64,000 bases of DNA from assembly GCF_900112375.1 (NCBI RefSeq), contig NZ_FOLS01000001.1, positions 248,001-312,000 on the forward strand, written 5' to 3'. Every line of letters begins with the position of its first letter. Within the stretch, counting starts at the first letter, position 1. The DNA is from Pseudomonas citronellolis. Lineage in GTDB: Bacteria; Pseudomonadota; Gammaproteobacteria; Pseudomonadales; Pseudomonadaceae. The notes under the pieces were generated by a model. That model made no database searches and was not told the origin of the DNA. It saw nothing but the letters and a program-made list of their open reading frames with translations. The translations under genes were made by a program, and so were the position numbers. Positions 7,542 to 19,160 of this stretch are shown in pieces.

Positions 7542-10500
7542 TCAGGCCTCGACCTGGCCCCACTGCTTGCTCAGCCGCTTGTCCGACACCGGCACCTTCG
7601 TCCCCAATTGCTGGGCGAACAGCGACACGCGGTACTCCTCCAGCATCCAGCGGTACAGCACCAGTTCCGGGTCGCGCTTGCCCTCCTGGGCGTGCTTGGC
7701 CTGGCGGGCCTTGTACTGGTCCCAGTAACCGGCCATCTCGCCGCTCCAGACGCGGTCGCGCTGGACCTGCCCGGCGACCTTGTCCAGACGCTGTTCCACG
7801 GCCTTGAGGTAGCGCGGGTATTCCTTCAGCCATTCCAGCGGGGTGTCGCGAACGAAGCCGGGATAGACCAGGTTGGCCAGTTGCCCCTTCACGTCGTTGA
7901 GCGGCACCGTCATGGCCAGGTCGACCTTGCCCTTGAAGCGCTTCTGCAGGCCGTGCCACAGCTTGAGGATGTCCAGCACCAGGCGGGCGATGCGTTCGGC
8001 GTGCTCGGTCCAGGTACCGCGTTTCTTCTCCGCCAGCGAAGCCAGGGCTGCGCCGTCGCGGGGCAGGCTGGCCTCGCCTTCGAGGATGCAGGCGTCCAGG
8101 CTGGCCAGGAGGATGTCTTCCACCAGCGCCTCGACGCGGCCCAGTTCGCGGTACAGCAGGCCCATCTCGGTCTGCCCCGGCAGCTTGCCACGGAGGAACT
8201 TCGCCGGCTCGGCCAGTTGCTGTAGCAGCAGGCGCTGCAGGGCGCGACGATGCTGGTACTCGGCTTCGGCCTGGGTCGGGAAGCGGTTTTCCTTGACCAC
8301 CCCGCCCTCTTCCACCAGCGCCGGGTAGACCGTCATCGACAGCCCGGCGATCTTCTGCTGGGCCTTTTCCGCCACCTCGGCGAAGCCCTTGGCTTCCACC
8401 GGCTTCTGCGGCTTGTCGGCCTGGGGAATGGCCAGGGCGGCCTGGCTGGCTTCGGCGAAGCGCGCGGTGAGTTCAGCGAGGTCGCGGCCTTCGCCGAGGA
8501 ACTTGCCGCGGGCGTCCACCACCTCGATGTTCATGCGCAGGTGGCTTTCCACCAGCGCGGCGGCCTCGGCCCAGGCTTCCTCGGCCACGCGGCTGCCGGT
8601 CATGCGTTGCAGTTCGCGGCCCAGGGCCCCGGGCAGCGCGCCTTCGGCGAAGGTCATCTTGCCCAGCGCGGCGCGGACGAAGTCCGGCACCGGTACGAAG
8701 TTCTTGCGGATGGCCTTGGGCAGGTTGCGCACCAGGGCCACGCACTTGGCTTCCAGCAGGCCCGGCACCAGCCATTCCAGGCGCTCGGCGGGAAGCTGCG
8801 GCAGCAGCGGCGCCGGTACACGCAGGGTCACGCCGTCGCGCGGGTGGCCCGGTTCGAAGTGGTAGGTCAGCGGCAGCTGCAGCTCGCCCAGGCGCAGGCG
8901 GTCCGGGTAGAGGCCGGCGGTGACTTCGCTGGCGTCGCGGGCCAGCACGTCTTCCTCGCGCATGATCAGCAGGTCGGGCTGCTGCTTGTGCTCGCGCTCG
9001 TACCACTTCTCGAAGCTGGCGGTCTGGTAGATGTCCGCCGGCAGGCGCGCGTCATAGTAGGCGAACAGGGTTTCCTCGTCGGCGAGGATGTCGCGGCGGC
9101 GCGCCTTGGCTTCCAGCTCGTCGAGCTTTTCCAGCAACTGGCGGTTGGCGGCAAGGCACCTGGCGCGGCTGTTGATCTCGCCGCGCACCAGGGCCTCGCG
9201 GATGAACAGCTCGCGGGCCACCGGCGGGTCGATGGGGCCATAGTGCACGGCGCGGCGGCCGACGATGATCAGCCCGTAGAGGGTCACCTGCTCGTAGGCC
9301 ACCACCTGGCCGCGCTTCTTCTCCCAGTGCGGCTCCAGGTGGTTCTTCTTCACCAGGTGGCCGGCCAGGGGCTCCAGCCAGTCCGGCTCGATCTTGGCGA
9401 CCATACGGGCGAACAGCTTGGTGGTCTCCACCAGCTCGGCGGCCATGATCCACTGCGGCTTCTTACGCCCGATGACGCTGGAGGGGTGGACCCAGAAGCG
9501 CCGCTGGCGCGCACCCAGGTAGTCGCCGTCCTCGGACTTCTGGCCGATCTGGCTGAGCAGGCCGGAGAGGATGGCTTTGTGCACGGCGGCGTAGTCGATG
9601 TCGCGCTTGGGCTGCTCCCCGTCTTTGTAGGAGCGAGCTTGCTCGCGAACGCTCTTTGCGTCTTTGCCGGCCTGGGGTTTCGGAGCGTTGGGTTGTTCGC
9701 GAGCAAGCTCGCTCCTACGAGAAGCATCGCCCTTGCCGAAGGGGAGTTTGAGTTCGCGGCAGATCAGGGTGAGCTGGCGGTGCGCGTCGCGCCATTCGCG
9801 CAGGCGCAGATAGTTGAGGAAGTTCTTCCGGCACCAGGCGCGCAGGGCGTTGGAGCCCAGGGCCTGGCGCTGTTCCTCGAAACCGCGCCAGAGGTTGATC
9901 AGCGCGGCGAAGTCGGAATCCGGGTCCTTCCACTGCGCATGGGCCTGGTCGGCGGCCTGCTGGCGTTCGATCGGGCGTTCGCGCGGGTCCTGCACGGAGA
10001 GCGCGCTGGCCACCGTCAGCACTTCGTTCAGGCTGCCCTGGTGGGCCGCCTCCAGCAGCATGCGGCCCAGCCGCGGGTCCACCGGCAGGCGCGCCAGCTG
10101 GCGGCCCAGCGGGGTCAGCTGGCCCTCGCGGTTCACCGCCGAGAGTTCCTGCAGCAGGGTGAAGCCGTCCTTGATCGCCTTGCCGTCCGGCGGCTCGATG
10201 AAGGGGAAGGCCTCGATGTCGCCCAGGCGCAGGTGGAGCATCTGCAGGATCACCGCCGCCAGGTTGGTGCGCAGGATCTCCGGGTCGGTGAAGGCCGGCC
10301 GGCCGTTGAAATCCTCCTCGCTGTACAGGCGCACGCAGATGCCCGGCTCGACCCGCCCGCAGCGGCCCTTGCGCTGGTTGGCGCTGGCCTGGGAGATGGC
10401 CTCGATGGGCAGGCGCTGGACCTTGGCGCGGTAGCTGTAGCGGCTGATGCGCGCGGTGCCGCTGTCGATCACGTAGCGGATGCCCGGCACCGTCAGCGAA

Positions 10501-11579
10501 GTCTCGGCGACGTTGGTGGCCAGGACGATCTTGCGTCCCGGCATGGGCGCGAAGATTTTCTGCTGCTCCGCCGGGGTCAGCCGCGCGTACAACGGCAGCA
10601 CCTCGGTGTGGCGCAGGTTGGCCTTGCGCAGCATGTCCGCGGCATCGCGGATTTCCCGTTCGCCGGGGAGGAACACCAGCACGTCGCCGGGGCGCTTGCC
10701 GACTTCGCGCTCGTGGGCGGCGATTTCGTCCAGGGCGCGGAGGATGCCCTCGTCCACCGAGAGGTCGTCGAACAGCGCCTCGCCGTCCTCGTCCACTTCG
10801 GCGGCCAGCGGGCGGTACCAGGTTTCCACCGGGTAGGTGCGCCCGGAAACCTCGACGATAGGCGCATCGCCGAAGTGCTTGGAGAAACGCTCCAGGTCGA
10901 TGGTCGCCGAGGTGATGATCAGCTTCAGGTCCGGCCGGCGCGGCAGCAGGGTCTTGAGGAAGCCGAGCAGGAAGTCGATGTTCAGGCTGCGCTCGTGGGC
11001 CTCGTCGACGATGATGGTGTCGTAGCGCTCCAGGTAGCGGTCGTGCTGGGTCTCGGCCAGCAGGATGCCGTCGGTCATCAGCTTGACCAGGGTGCTGTCG
11101 TCGCTCTGGTCCTCGAAGCGCACCTGGTAGCCCACCAGCGAGCCCAGCGGCGTGCCGATCTCCTCGGCCACCCGCGTTGCGACGCTGCGCGCGGCCAGTC
11201 GGCGTGGCTGGGTGTGGCCGATCAGGCCGTGGCTGCCGCGACCCAGCTCCAGGCAGATCTTCGGCAATTGGGTGGTCTTGCCCGAGCCGGTCTCGCCGGC
11301 GATCACCACCACCTGGCTCTTCAGCAGCGCGGCCTTGATCTCGTCGCGCTTGGCGGCGATCGGCAGGCTGTCGTCGTAGCGGATCGCCGGGACGCTGGCG
11401 CGGCGCGCCTCGACCTTGGCGCAGGAGGCCTGGAAGCGCTCCACCCATTGCGCCAGCTTGCCGTCGTCGGGGTGCTTGCGCAGTTCGTGGAACTGCCGGC
11501 GCAGGCGGTGGCGGTCGCGGATCAACGCGTGGTCGAGGCGTTGCAGGAGCTGTTCGGGGCTGGGCGTTACGTCGGTCAT
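7542..11579 (-). CDS. hrpA: ATP-dependent RNA helicase HrpA
   Basis: A 1345-residue DEAH-box helicase, close to the E. coli HrpA length. Walker A is GETGSGKT (95-102), Walker B DEAH (192-195), then SAT, the helicase C domain with QRKGRCGR, the HA2/OB regions and the long C-terminal DUF3418 domain. HrpA resolves stalled or collided ribosomes and acts on mRNA. An unusual feature is a REPIN (9627-9718) inside the coding sequence: residues about 621-651 are encoded by two inverted REP arms (SELARE ... REQARSY) without breaking the frame, just before the DIDYAAVHKAILSGLL segment. Start ATG at 11579. PA3297 homologue. Confidence 0.96.
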   Translation of the reverse strand: MTDVTPSPEQLLQRLDHALIRDRHRLRRQFHELRKHPDDGKLAQWVERFQASCAKVEARRASVPAIRYDDSLPIAAKRDEIKAALLKSQVVVIAGETGSGKTTQLPKICLELGRGSHGLIGHTQPRRLAARSVATRVAEEIGTPLGSLVGYQVRFEDQSDDSTLVKLMTDGILLAETQHDRYLERYDTIIVDEAHERSLNIDFLLGFLKTLLPRRPDLKLIITSATIDLERFSKHFGDAPIVEVSGRTYPVETWYRPLAAEVDEDGEALFDDLSVDEGILRALDEIAAHEREVGKRPGDVLVFLPGEREIRDAADMLRKANLRHTEVLPLYARLTPAEQQKIFAPMPGRKIVLATNVAETSLTVPGIRYVIDSGTARISRYSYRAKVQRLPIEAISQASANQRKGRCGRVEPGICVRLYSEEDFNGRPAFTDPEILRTNLAAVILQMLHLRLGDIEAFPFIEPPDGKAIKDGFTLLQELSAVNREGQLTPLGRQLARLPVDPRLGRMLLEAAHQGSLNEVLTVASALSVQDPRERPIERQQAADQAHAQWKDPDSDFAALINLWRGFEEQRQALGSNALRAWCRKNFLNYLRLREWRDAHRQLTLICRELKLPFGKGDASRRSELAREQPNAPKPQAGKDAKSVREQARSYKDGEQPKRDIDYAAVHKAILSGLLSQIGQKSEDGDYLGARQRRFWVHPSSVIGRKKPQWIMAAELVETTKLFARMVAKIEPDWLEPLAGHLVKKNHLEPHWEKKRGQVVAYEQVTLYGLIIVGRRAVHYGPIDPPVARELFIREALVRGEINSRARCLAANRQLLEKLDELEAKARRRDILADEETLFAYYDARLPADIYQTASFEKWYEREHKQQPDLLIMREEDVLARDASEVTAGLYPDRLRLGELQLPLTYHFEPGHPRDGVTLRVPAPLLPQLPAERLEWLVPGLLEAKCVALVRNLPKAIRKNFVPVPDFVRAALGKMTFAEGALPGALGRELQRMTGSRVAEEAWAEAAALVESHLRMNIEVVDARGKFLGEGRDLAELTARFAEASQAALAIPQADKPQKPVEAKGFAEVAEKAQQKIAGLSMTVYPALVEEGGVVKENRFPTQAEAEYQHRRALQRLLLQQLAEPAKFLRGKLPGQTEMGLLYRELGRVEALVEDILLASLDACILEGEASLPRDGAALASLAEKKRGTWTEHAERIARLVLDILKLWHGLQKRFKGKVDLAMTVPLNDVKGQLANLVYPGFVRDTPLEWLKEYPRYLKAVEQRLDKVAGQVQRDRVWSGEMAGYWDQYKARQAKHAQEGKRDPELVLYRWMLEEYRVSLFAQQLGTKVPVSDKRLSKQWGQVEA
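9627..9718. repeat. REPIN inside the hrpA coding sequence
   Basis: Two REP arms of the GCGAGC stem type face each other (GTAGGAGCGAGCTTGCTCG at the left, its inverted copy ending CTCCTAC at the right) with a spacer of about 44 bp. The whole element is read in frame by hrpA and encodes a hydrophilic linker. Confidence 0.92.
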
Positions 11580-11719
11580 CGGCTGCGCTGGCGTCTGTGC
11601 CGGAGGCGGCCGCGCGCCTGGCGGCGGCCGCTTCCGGAAAGGGGCAAAGGCGCGATTGTCGCAGAGTAACGCCCCGCGTCGCCACGCCCAGTGCGTGGCG
11701 GCGGGGTTTCAGGCGCGGA

Positions 11720-13405
11720 TCAGATGCGGAACTGGCCGACCAGCTGGCGCAGGCGCTCGCCCAGGCCGCTCAGCTCGCTGGCAGTGCGCGCGCCCTGCAC
11801 GGCGTCCTCGGCCACCCGGTCCACGCCGTCGGCGATCTGGTGCACGCTGCGGTTGATCTCCTCGGCCACCGCGGTCTGTTCCTCGGCGGCGCTGGCGATC
11901 TGCGCGTTCATCGAGTTGATGGTGCCGATCAGGTTGGCCATGGCGTCCAGCGACTGCCCGGCCTGGTCGGCCTGGCTGCGGGTGCGCCCGGCCATCTCGC
12001 TGGCGCGCTGCATGGCCTGCACGGAGCCGGCGGTGGTGGCCTGCAGGCGGTCGATCATCTGCTGGATCTCGCCGGTGCTCTGCTGGGTGCGGCTGGCCAG
12101 CGCGCGCACTTCGTCGGCGACCACCGCGAAGCCGCGCCCGGCCTCGCCGGCCCGCGCCGCCTCGATGGCGGCGTTGAGCGCCAGCAGGTTGGTCTGCTCG
12201 GCGATGGAGCGGATCACTTCCAGCACGCCGACGATGCCGCGCACGTCCTGGCTGAGGGTGTCCAGGGCCTCACTGCTGCTGCTCACCTCGCCGGCCAGGT
12301 CGTTGATCTGCGCCACGCACAGGTCCACCTCGCGCTTGGCCGCCTGGCCCTCGCGGTCGGTGTCGCGGGCGGCATCGGCGGCGCGCTGGGCGCTGCGCGC
12401 CACTTCCTGGGCGGCGGCGGTCATTTCGTTGATCGCCGTGGCCACCTGGTCGGTCTCGCTGCGCTGGCCGGCCATCGCCTGCTCCGAGCGCTGCGCCTGC
12501 TGGGCGACGTTGCCGACCAGCCCGGACAGTTGCCCGGTGGTGCCGGCCACCTGCTGCACCAGGGTGTGGATCTTCTCGACGAAGCGGTTGAACGACTGCG
12601 CCAGCTCGCCCAGTTCGTCGCGGCTTTCCACCGGCAGGCGGTGGGTCAGGTTGCCGTCGCCGGCGGCCATGTCGTCGAGGTTGGCCTTGACGCGCAGCAG
12701 CGGGCGGACGATGGCGTTGCCGGTGGGCACCGCCACCAGGGCGATGATCACCAGCAGCGCCAGGGCCGAGCCGATCATCAGCGTCAGCAGGCTGTTGATC
12801 TGCCCGTGCAGATGTTCGCGGGCCTTGGCCACGTCTTCCTCGATGTCGTCCAGGTTCAGCGAGGTGCCGAACACCAGGTTCCACTTCGGCAGGTACTGCG
12901 CGTAGCCGATCTTCGGCACGACGGCGCTGTTGCCCGGGCGGGTGAAGCTGTAGTGCACGTAGTGGCTGTCGTCCTGGCCGGCGCGCACCAGCTCGCGGAT
13001 GGCGTAGACGCCGTTGGGGTCGCGGAAGCTGCTGAAGTCTTCGCCGATGCGCTCTTCGCTGGTACCCTGGAAGACGCGCACCGAGCGGGTGTCGTAGCCC
13101 CAGAAGTAGCCGCCGTTGCCGTAGGCAAGGCGCTTGAGCAGCGCCACCCCGGCCTCGCGCGCCGCCGCATCGCCCTCGGCCGCGGCCTGGTACTGCGGGC
13201 CGACCGCCGCCAGGGCGACGTCGACGAACTGCTTGAGCTGGACCTGGCGGTCGTCGATCAGGCTCTGGCGGATCTGTTCTTCCTGCTGGCCGGACAGCCG
13301 CTGCAGGGCCACCAGGGCCACGGCGCAGAGCACCAGGGTGAGGATCAGGATCGGGAGTAGCGCCAGGCTCAGGACCTTGGCGCGCAGGCGCAGGGAGGGA
13401 ATCAC
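11720..13405 (-). CDS. Methyl-accepting chemotaxis protein with periplasmic single-Cache domain
   Basis: About 561 residues: transmembrane helix near the N-terminus, a periplasmic sCache-like region (with [11 protein letters not shown] and [13 protein letters not shown]), a second helix, a HAMP linker and a cytoplasmic signalling hairpin whose tip reads [19 protein letters not shown]. It senses a small ligand, possibly a carboxylate, and signals to CheA. GTG at 13405 is preferred because GGAGG lies 8 nt upstream and it gives [15 protein letters not shown] directly before the first helix; ATGs at 13420 and 13438 lack a site, the latter abutting a terminator. No CheR pentapeptide is seen at the C-terminus (GQFRI). 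Confidence 0.92.
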   Translation of the reverse strand: MIPSLRLRAKVLSLALLPILILTLVLCAVALVALQRLSGQQEEQIRQSLIDDRQVQLKQFVDVALAAVGPQYQAAAEGDAAAREAGVALLKRLAYGNGGYFWGYDTRSVRVFQGTSEERIGEDFSSFRDPNGVYAIRELVRAGQDDSHYVHYSFTRPGNSAVVPKIGYAQYLPKWNLVFGTSLNLDDIEEDVAKAREHLHGQINSLLTLMIGSALALLVIIALVAVPTGNAIVRPLLRVKANLDDMAAGDGNLTHRLPVESRDELGELAQSFNRFVEKIHTLVQQVAGTTGQLSGLVGNVAQQAQRSEQAMAGQRSETDQVATAINEMTAAAQEVARSAQRAADAARDTDREGQAAKREVDLCVAQINDLAGEVSSSSEALDTLSQDVRGIVGVLEVIRSIAEQTNLLALNAAIEAARAGEAGRGFAVVADEVRALASRTQQSTGEIQQMIDRLQATTAGSVQAMQRASEMAGRTRSQADQAGQSLDAMANLIGTINSMNAQIASAAEEQTAVAEEINRSVHQIADGVDRVAEDAVQGARTASELSGLGERLRQLVGQFRI

Positions 13406-13438
13406 GGTGGCAGCCTCCATAGGCAGGGGCGACGGCAT

Positions 13439-13466
13439 CAAAAAACCCGCCGTGGGGCGGGTTTCT
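13439..13466 (-). terminator. Intrinsic terminator of fadD1
   Basis: A 9-bp stem AAACCCGCC/GGCGGGTTT with a 4-nt loop, followed on the minus strand by a run of six T. It separates fadD1 from the chemoreceptor gene. Confidence 0.85.
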
Positions 13467-13476
13467 TGTTATCGGC

Positions 13477-15162
13477 TCAGGCCTGGGCCTTCTTTAGCTC
13501 CTGGTCGCGCAATTCGCGACGGAGGATCTTGCCGACGTTGGTGGTCGGCAGGCTCTCGCGGAACTCCACGTACTTCGGACGCTTGTACCCGGTCAGGTTG
13601 TCATGCATGTGCTTGACCACCTGCTCCTTGGTCAGGGTCACGCCCGGGCGCGGCACCACGAACACCTTGATCACCTCGCCGGAGCGCTCGTCCGGCACGC
13701 CGATGGCGGCGCACTGCAGCACGCCCGGCAGGGTGGCGAGGACGTCTTCCAGCTCGTTGGGGTACACGTTGAAGCCGCTGACCAGGATCATGTCCTTCTT
13801 GCGGTCGACGATGCGCATGTAGCCGTCTTCCTGGATGATCGCCACGTCGCCGGTGCGCAGCCAGCCGTCCGCGTCGAGGATCTCGTCGGTGGCTTCCTGG
13901 CGCTGCCAGTAGCCCTTCATCACCTGCGGGCCCTTGACACACAGCTCGCCGCGCTCGCCCAGGGGCAGCTCGTTGCCGGCGTCGTCGATGACCTTGCACA
14001 GGGTCGACGGGACCGGGATGCCGATGGTGCCGATCTGGATGTTCTGGAACGGGTTCACCGACACCACCGGGCTGGTCTCGGTCATGCCGTAGCCTTCGCA
14101 GATGGCGCAGCCGGTGACTTCCTTCCAGCGCTCGGCCGCGGCCTGTTGCAGGGCCATGCCGCCGGAGAGCGTCAGCTTCAGGCTGGAGAAGTCCAGCTTG
14201 CGGAACGCCTCGTTGTTGCACAGGCCGACGAACAGGGTGTTCAGGCCGACGAAGCCGGTGAACTTCCACTGCGCCAGCTCCTTGGAGAAGGCGTTCAGGT
14301 CGCGCGGGTTGGTCACCAGGATGTTGTGGTTGCCGGTGAGCATCATCGCCATGCAATGGAAGGTGAAGGCGTAGATGTGGTACAGCGGCAGCGGCGCGAT
14401 GAGGATCTCGCAACCCTCGTTGAGGTTGGCGCCCATCAGTGCCTTGCACTGCAGCATGTTGGCCACCAGGTTGCGGTGCGTCAGCATGGCGCCCTTGGCC
14501 ACCCCGGTGGTGCCGCCGGTGTACTGCAGCACGGCCACGTCGTCGGCCTTCGGCGAGGATTCGCGCACGCTCTTGCCGCGGCCCTTGGCCAGGGCGTCGT
14601 TGAGCTTGACGGCGTTGCCGATGTGGTAGGCCGGGACCATCTTCTTGACGTACTTGACCACCGCGTTGACCAGCAGGCGCTTGAGCGGCGGCAGCAGGTC
14701 GGCGACCTCGGTAATGAGCACGTGGCGGATGCCGGTGCGCGGCAGCACTTCCTCGGCCAGGTGGGCCATGTTGGCCAGGCACACCAGCGCCTTGGCGCCG
14801 GAGTCGTTGAACTGGTGTTCCATCTCCCGCGCGGTGTACAGCGGGTTGGTGTTGACCACGATGAGGCCGGCGCGCATGGCGCCGAACACCACGATGGGGT
14901 ATTGCAGGACGTTGGGCAGCTGCACCGCGATGCGGTCGCCCGGCTGCAGGTCGGTGTTGTTCTGCAGGTAGGCGGCGAAATCACCGGAGAGGCGGTACAG
15001 CTCGCCGTAGGTCAGGGTCTTGCCAAGGTTGCTGAAGGCAGGCTTGTTGGCAAAGCGTTGGCAGGACTCCTTGAGCACCGCGAGGATGTTCGGGTACTGG
15101 TCGGCATTGATCTCGGCAGCGATACCTGCTGGGTATTTGTCCTTCCAGAAATTGTCGATCAT
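13477..15162 (-). CDS. fadD1: Long-chain fatty acid-CoA ligase FadD1
   Basis: A 561-residue ANL-superfamily adenylating enzyme. The AMP-binding P-loop YTGGTTGVAKGA, the EGYGMTETSP motif, the WLRTGD hinge and the C-terminal NVGKILRRELR with catalytic lysine are all present. It activates imported fatty acids to acyl-CoA at the inner membrane for beta-oxidation. It is in tandem with a second ligase (fadD2) as in P. aeruginosa (PA3299/PA3300). The 338-bp gap before it contains the fadD2 terminator, so it has its own promoter. No DUF or sensor domain is added. Confidence 0.96.
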   Translation of the reverse strand: MIDNFWKDKYPAGIAAEINADQYPNILAVLKESCQRFANKPAFSNLGKTLTYGELYRLSGDFAAYLQNNTDLQPGDRIAVQLPNVLQYPIVVFGAMRAGLIVVNTNPLYTAREMEHQFNDSGAKALVCLANMAHLAEEVLPRTGIRHVLITEVADLLPPLKRLLVNAVVKYVKKMVPAYHIGNAVKLNDALAKGRGKSVRESSPKADDVAVLQYTGGTTGVAKGAMLTHRNLVANMLQCKALMGANLNEGCEILIAPLPLYHIYAFTFHCMAMMLTGNHNILVTNPRDLNAFSKELAQWKFTGFVGLNTLFVGLCNNEAFRKLDFSSLKLTLSGGMALQQAAAERWKEVTGCAICEGYGMTETSPVVSVNPFQNIQIGTIGIPVPSTLCKVIDDAGNELPLGERGELCVKGPQVMKGYWQRQEATDEILDADGWLRTGDVAIIQEDGYMRIVDRKKDMILVSGFNVYPNELEDVLATLPGVLQCAAIGVPDERSGEVIKVFVVPRPGVTLTKEQVVKHMHDNLTGYKRPKYVEFRESLPTTNVGKILRRELRDQELKKAQA

Positions 15163-15436
15163 GGAAGCCCACTCCTAAGCAACAGCTTATCTTTACCGCG
15201 TACGCGGTTCTTTGTTGTGTTTGTGCCGCTTTCCCTTGAGTCGGGGAGCGAAAAGCGGGCCGAGATTAACAGCTTTGCCAAAACCCGACCAGCACCAAAC
15301 ACAGCCTACCCAGTCATAAAAATGACCAAAAGCAGGCAAATCGGTCACAACCCGTCCATCGGTCGGAAAAGCCCGTGCCAGAAGGGCTGCGGCCTTGTTG
15401 GATTGTCTGACAAAGACGCTGCCAGGGAAAGCGAGA
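15163..15436. promoter_or_regulatory. fadD1 upstream region
   Basis: A less GC-rich stretch between fadD1 and the fadD2 terminator, with AAAAATGACCAAAA and TCGGTC repeats. It must carry the fadD1 promoter. No operator could be identified with confidence. Confidence 0.4.
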
Positions 15437-15474
15437 CAAAAAAAACGGAGGCGGGTCGTCGGACCGGCCTCCGT
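15437..15474 (-). terminator. Intrinsic terminator of fadD2
   Basis: A stem ACGGAGGC/GCCTCCGT extended by an inner GGTC/GACC pair, followed on the minus strand by eight T. It lies 27 nt downstream of the fadD2 stop. Confidence 0.88.
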
Positions 15475-15500
15475 TCGGAGGGTTGCGAGGGCTGAAGCGG

Positions 15501-17189
<1,689 letters not shown>

Positions 17190-17410
17190 TGGCTGTTGTC
17201 CTCTTTATTACCTGCAAGGCTGTTCCCGGCCGGCTCCCTCGGGCATCCGGCGCAGGGGCATCCGTCGCAAAGTAGCAGTTGCCCGGTGCAGCGCAAATAG
17301 TTCGGCCATTCCCATTTACTTCGTGAATCTTGCGCCACCGCCGGCGGGATGCTGCGCAGCGCCAGGCGCTGCTAGAATGCCGCCACTCCGAGCCGGCACA
17401 AGGATTGCCC

Positions 17411-18361
17411 ATGCCGTACGCCGCCTACTGGCTGACCGCCAGCGACCAGACCCCGCTGTACACCCACCATTGGACCGCAGACGCAGCCAAGGGCGTGGTG
17501 ATGCTCTCCCACGGCATGGCCGAGCACGCAGGGCGCTACGCCCGCCTGGGCGAGGCGCTGAACGCCGCCGGCTGGTCGCTGCTGGCCATCGACCAGCGCG
17601 GCCACGGCCGCACCGCCGAGCACGGCGACCTGGGCCACTACGCCGACCAGGGCGGCTGGGGCAAGGTGGTGGGCGACCTGCTCAGCCTCAACCGCCACGC
17701 GCGCGAACAGCACCCCGGCCTGCCGGTGGTCCTGCTCGGCCACAGCATGGGCAGCTACATCGCCACCGCCTACCTGCTGCAGCACAGCGCCACGCTGCAA
17801 GGCGCGGTGCTCTCCGGCTCCAACTACCAGAGCATCACGCTGTACCGCGCCGCGCGCCTGGTGGCCCGCTTCGAGCGCTGGCGCCAGGGCCCGCTGGGGC
17901 GCAGCGCGCTGATCGAGCTCCTCTCCTTCGGCTCGTTCAACAAGGCCTTCAAGCCCAACCGCACGGAATTCGACTGGCTCAGCCGCGACACCCGCGAGGT
18001 GGACAAGTACATCAGCGACCCGCTGTGCGGCTTCCGCTGCAGCAACCAGCTGTGGCTGGACCTGCTCGGCGGCCTGGAGGACATCACCCCGATGCAGCAC
18101 CTGGCGCGCATCGACAAGGCCCTGCCGCTGCTGATCATCGGCGGCGAGCGCGACCCGGTCAGCCAGGGCAAGCGCCTGCGCGACCTGGCCGGGGCGCTGG
18201 GCCGCGCCGGGCTGCGCGACGTACAGACGCAGATCTACCCCGAGGCCCGCCACGAGTTGTTCAACGAGACCAACCGCGACGAGGTCACCCGCAACCTGAT
18301 CGCCTGGCTGGACGGAATCCTTTCCGCCGGTCCCGGCGCGAACCACGAGGAAAAGCCATGA
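17411..18361 (+). CDS. Alpha/beta hydrolase, monoacylglycerol lipase / lysophospholipase type
   Basis: A 316-residue serine hydrolase of the hydrolase_4 family. The nucleophile elbow is GHSMG (S112), with an oxyanion HGMAEHAGRY segment and IDQRGHGRT typical of PldB/monoacylglycerol lipases. The acid is likely in GGERDPVS and the histidine in EARHELFNE. It would release fatty acids from monoglycerides or lysolipids in the cytoplasm. It overlaps phaJ1 by four bases (ATGA), so the two are co-translated, and it diverges from fadD2. PA3301-like. Confidence 0.9.
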   Translation: MPYAAYWLTASDQTPLYTHHWTADAAKGVVMLSHGMAEHAGRYARLGEALNAAGWSLLAIDQRGHGRTAEHGDLGHYADQGGWGKVVGDLLSLNRHAREQHPGLPVVLLGHSMGSYIATAYLLQHSATLQGAVLSGSNYQSITLYRAARLVARFERWRQGPLGRSALIELLSFGSFNKAFKPNRTEFDWLSRDTREVDKYISDPLCGFRCSNQLWLDLLGGLEDITPMQHLARIDKALPLLIIGGERDPVSQGKRLRDLAGALGRAGLRDVQTQIYPEARHELFNETNRDEVTRNLIAWLDGILSAGPGANHEEKP

Positions 18362-18828
18362 CCCAGGTGCAGAACGTTCCCTATGCCGAGCTCGAAGTCG
18401 GGCAGAAGGCCAGCTTCCAGCGCCCGGTCGGCGAGCGCGACATCCAGCTCTTCGCCGAAGTCTCCGGCGACCGCAACCCGGTCCACCTGGACGCCGACTA
18501 CGCCGCCACCACCCTGTTCAAGGAGCGCATCGCCCACGGCATGCTCAGCGGCGCGCTGATCAGCGCCGCCATCGCCACCACCCTGCCCGGCCCGGGCACC
18601 ATCTACCTGGGCCAGAGCCTGCGCTTCACCCGCCCGGTGAAGATCGGCGACGTGCTCGACGTGGAGCTGGAAGTGCTGGAAAAACTGCCGAAGAACCGCG
18701 TGCGCATCGGCACCCGCGTGCTCAACCAGAACGGCGAGGCGGTGGTGGAAGGCGAAGCCGAGGTGCTGGCGCCGAAGCAGAAGCTGGACATCGAACTGCC
18801 GGCGCTGCCGCCGATCACCATCGGCTGA
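18358..18828 (+). CDS. phaJ1: (R)-specific enoyl-CoA hydratase PhaJ1 (MaoC family)
   Basis: A 156-residue hot-dog-fold protein, the exact length of P. aeruginosa PhaJ1 (PA3302). The hydratase motif SGDRNPVHLD supplies catalytic D38 and H43. It hydrates trans-2-enoyl-CoA from beta-oxidation to (R)-3-hydroxyacyl-CoA, the monomer of medium-chain polyhydroxyalkanoate. Co-translated with the upstream lipase-like gene and adjacent to fadD1/fadD2, so the locus links fatty-acid uptake to PHA supply. No PHA synthase is in the window. Confidence 0.93.
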   Translation: MTQVQNVPYAELEVGQKASFQRPVGERDIQLFAEVSGDRNPVHLDADYAATTLFKERIAHGMLSGALISAAIATTLPGPGTIYLGQSLRFTRPVKIGDVLDVELEVLEKLPKNRVRIGTRVLNQNGEAVVEGEAEVLAPKQKLDIELPALPPITIG

Positions 18829-18839
18829 TCCGCGCCCAC

Positions 18840-18882
18840 AAAAAAACGCCGCTTTCCCCCGAGGGGGAAGCGGCGTTTTTTA
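18840..18882 (+). terminator. Intrinsic terminator of the hydrolase-phaJ1 operon
   Basis: A long near-perfect stem (AACGCCGCTT...CCCCC with GGGGG...AAGCGGCGTT) flanked by A and T runs, so it could work in both directions. Confidence 0.9.
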
Positions 18883-18920
18883 TTCATTGCCTCGAAGCCG
18901 ACTGCGCCGAGATGCTCTTC

Positions 18921-19050
18921 GTAGGATGGGTTGAGCCTGCGAAACCCATGCGGTCCATACCGGCGGGCACTGCTTCTGGCTTCTCGTAGGAGCGAGCTTG
19001 CTCGCGAACCGCATGGCAGCGTGTTCGTTCGCGAGCAAGCTCGCTCCTAC
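18921..19050. repeat. GTAGGATGG half element plus REPIN
   Basis: A GTAGGATGGGTTGAGC half element (18921) is followed by a complete REPIN of the GCGAGC type (18986-19050): two inverted arms around a short spacer. It lies between the convergent phaJ1 and PhrS/ccoM transcripts. A further degenerate REP arm with GCGGACTCCGTCCGC follows near 19100. Confidence 0.85.
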
Positions 19051-19129
19051 GAAGAGCATTCCGGCCCAGCCTGCAAGAGTGGGAAGCACGGATGCAGGAG
19101 CGGACTCCGTCCGCGGGGAAAAATCGCAG

Positions 19130-19160
19130 GCAAAAAAAAACGGGCGACCGAAGTCGCCCC
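19130..19160 (-). terminator. Intrinsic terminator of the PhrS-like RNA
   Basis: A 7-bp stem GGGCGAC/GTCGCCC with a 4-nt loop, followed on the minus strand by nine or more T. This is one of the strongest terminators in the window. Confidence 0.92.

Noticed and set aside
8250-11669. A 1139-codon open frame on the plus strand
   Set aside because: It lies wholly opposite hrpA, is V/A/G/H/Q-rich without domains and is the usual antisense shadow of GC-rich coding DNA.
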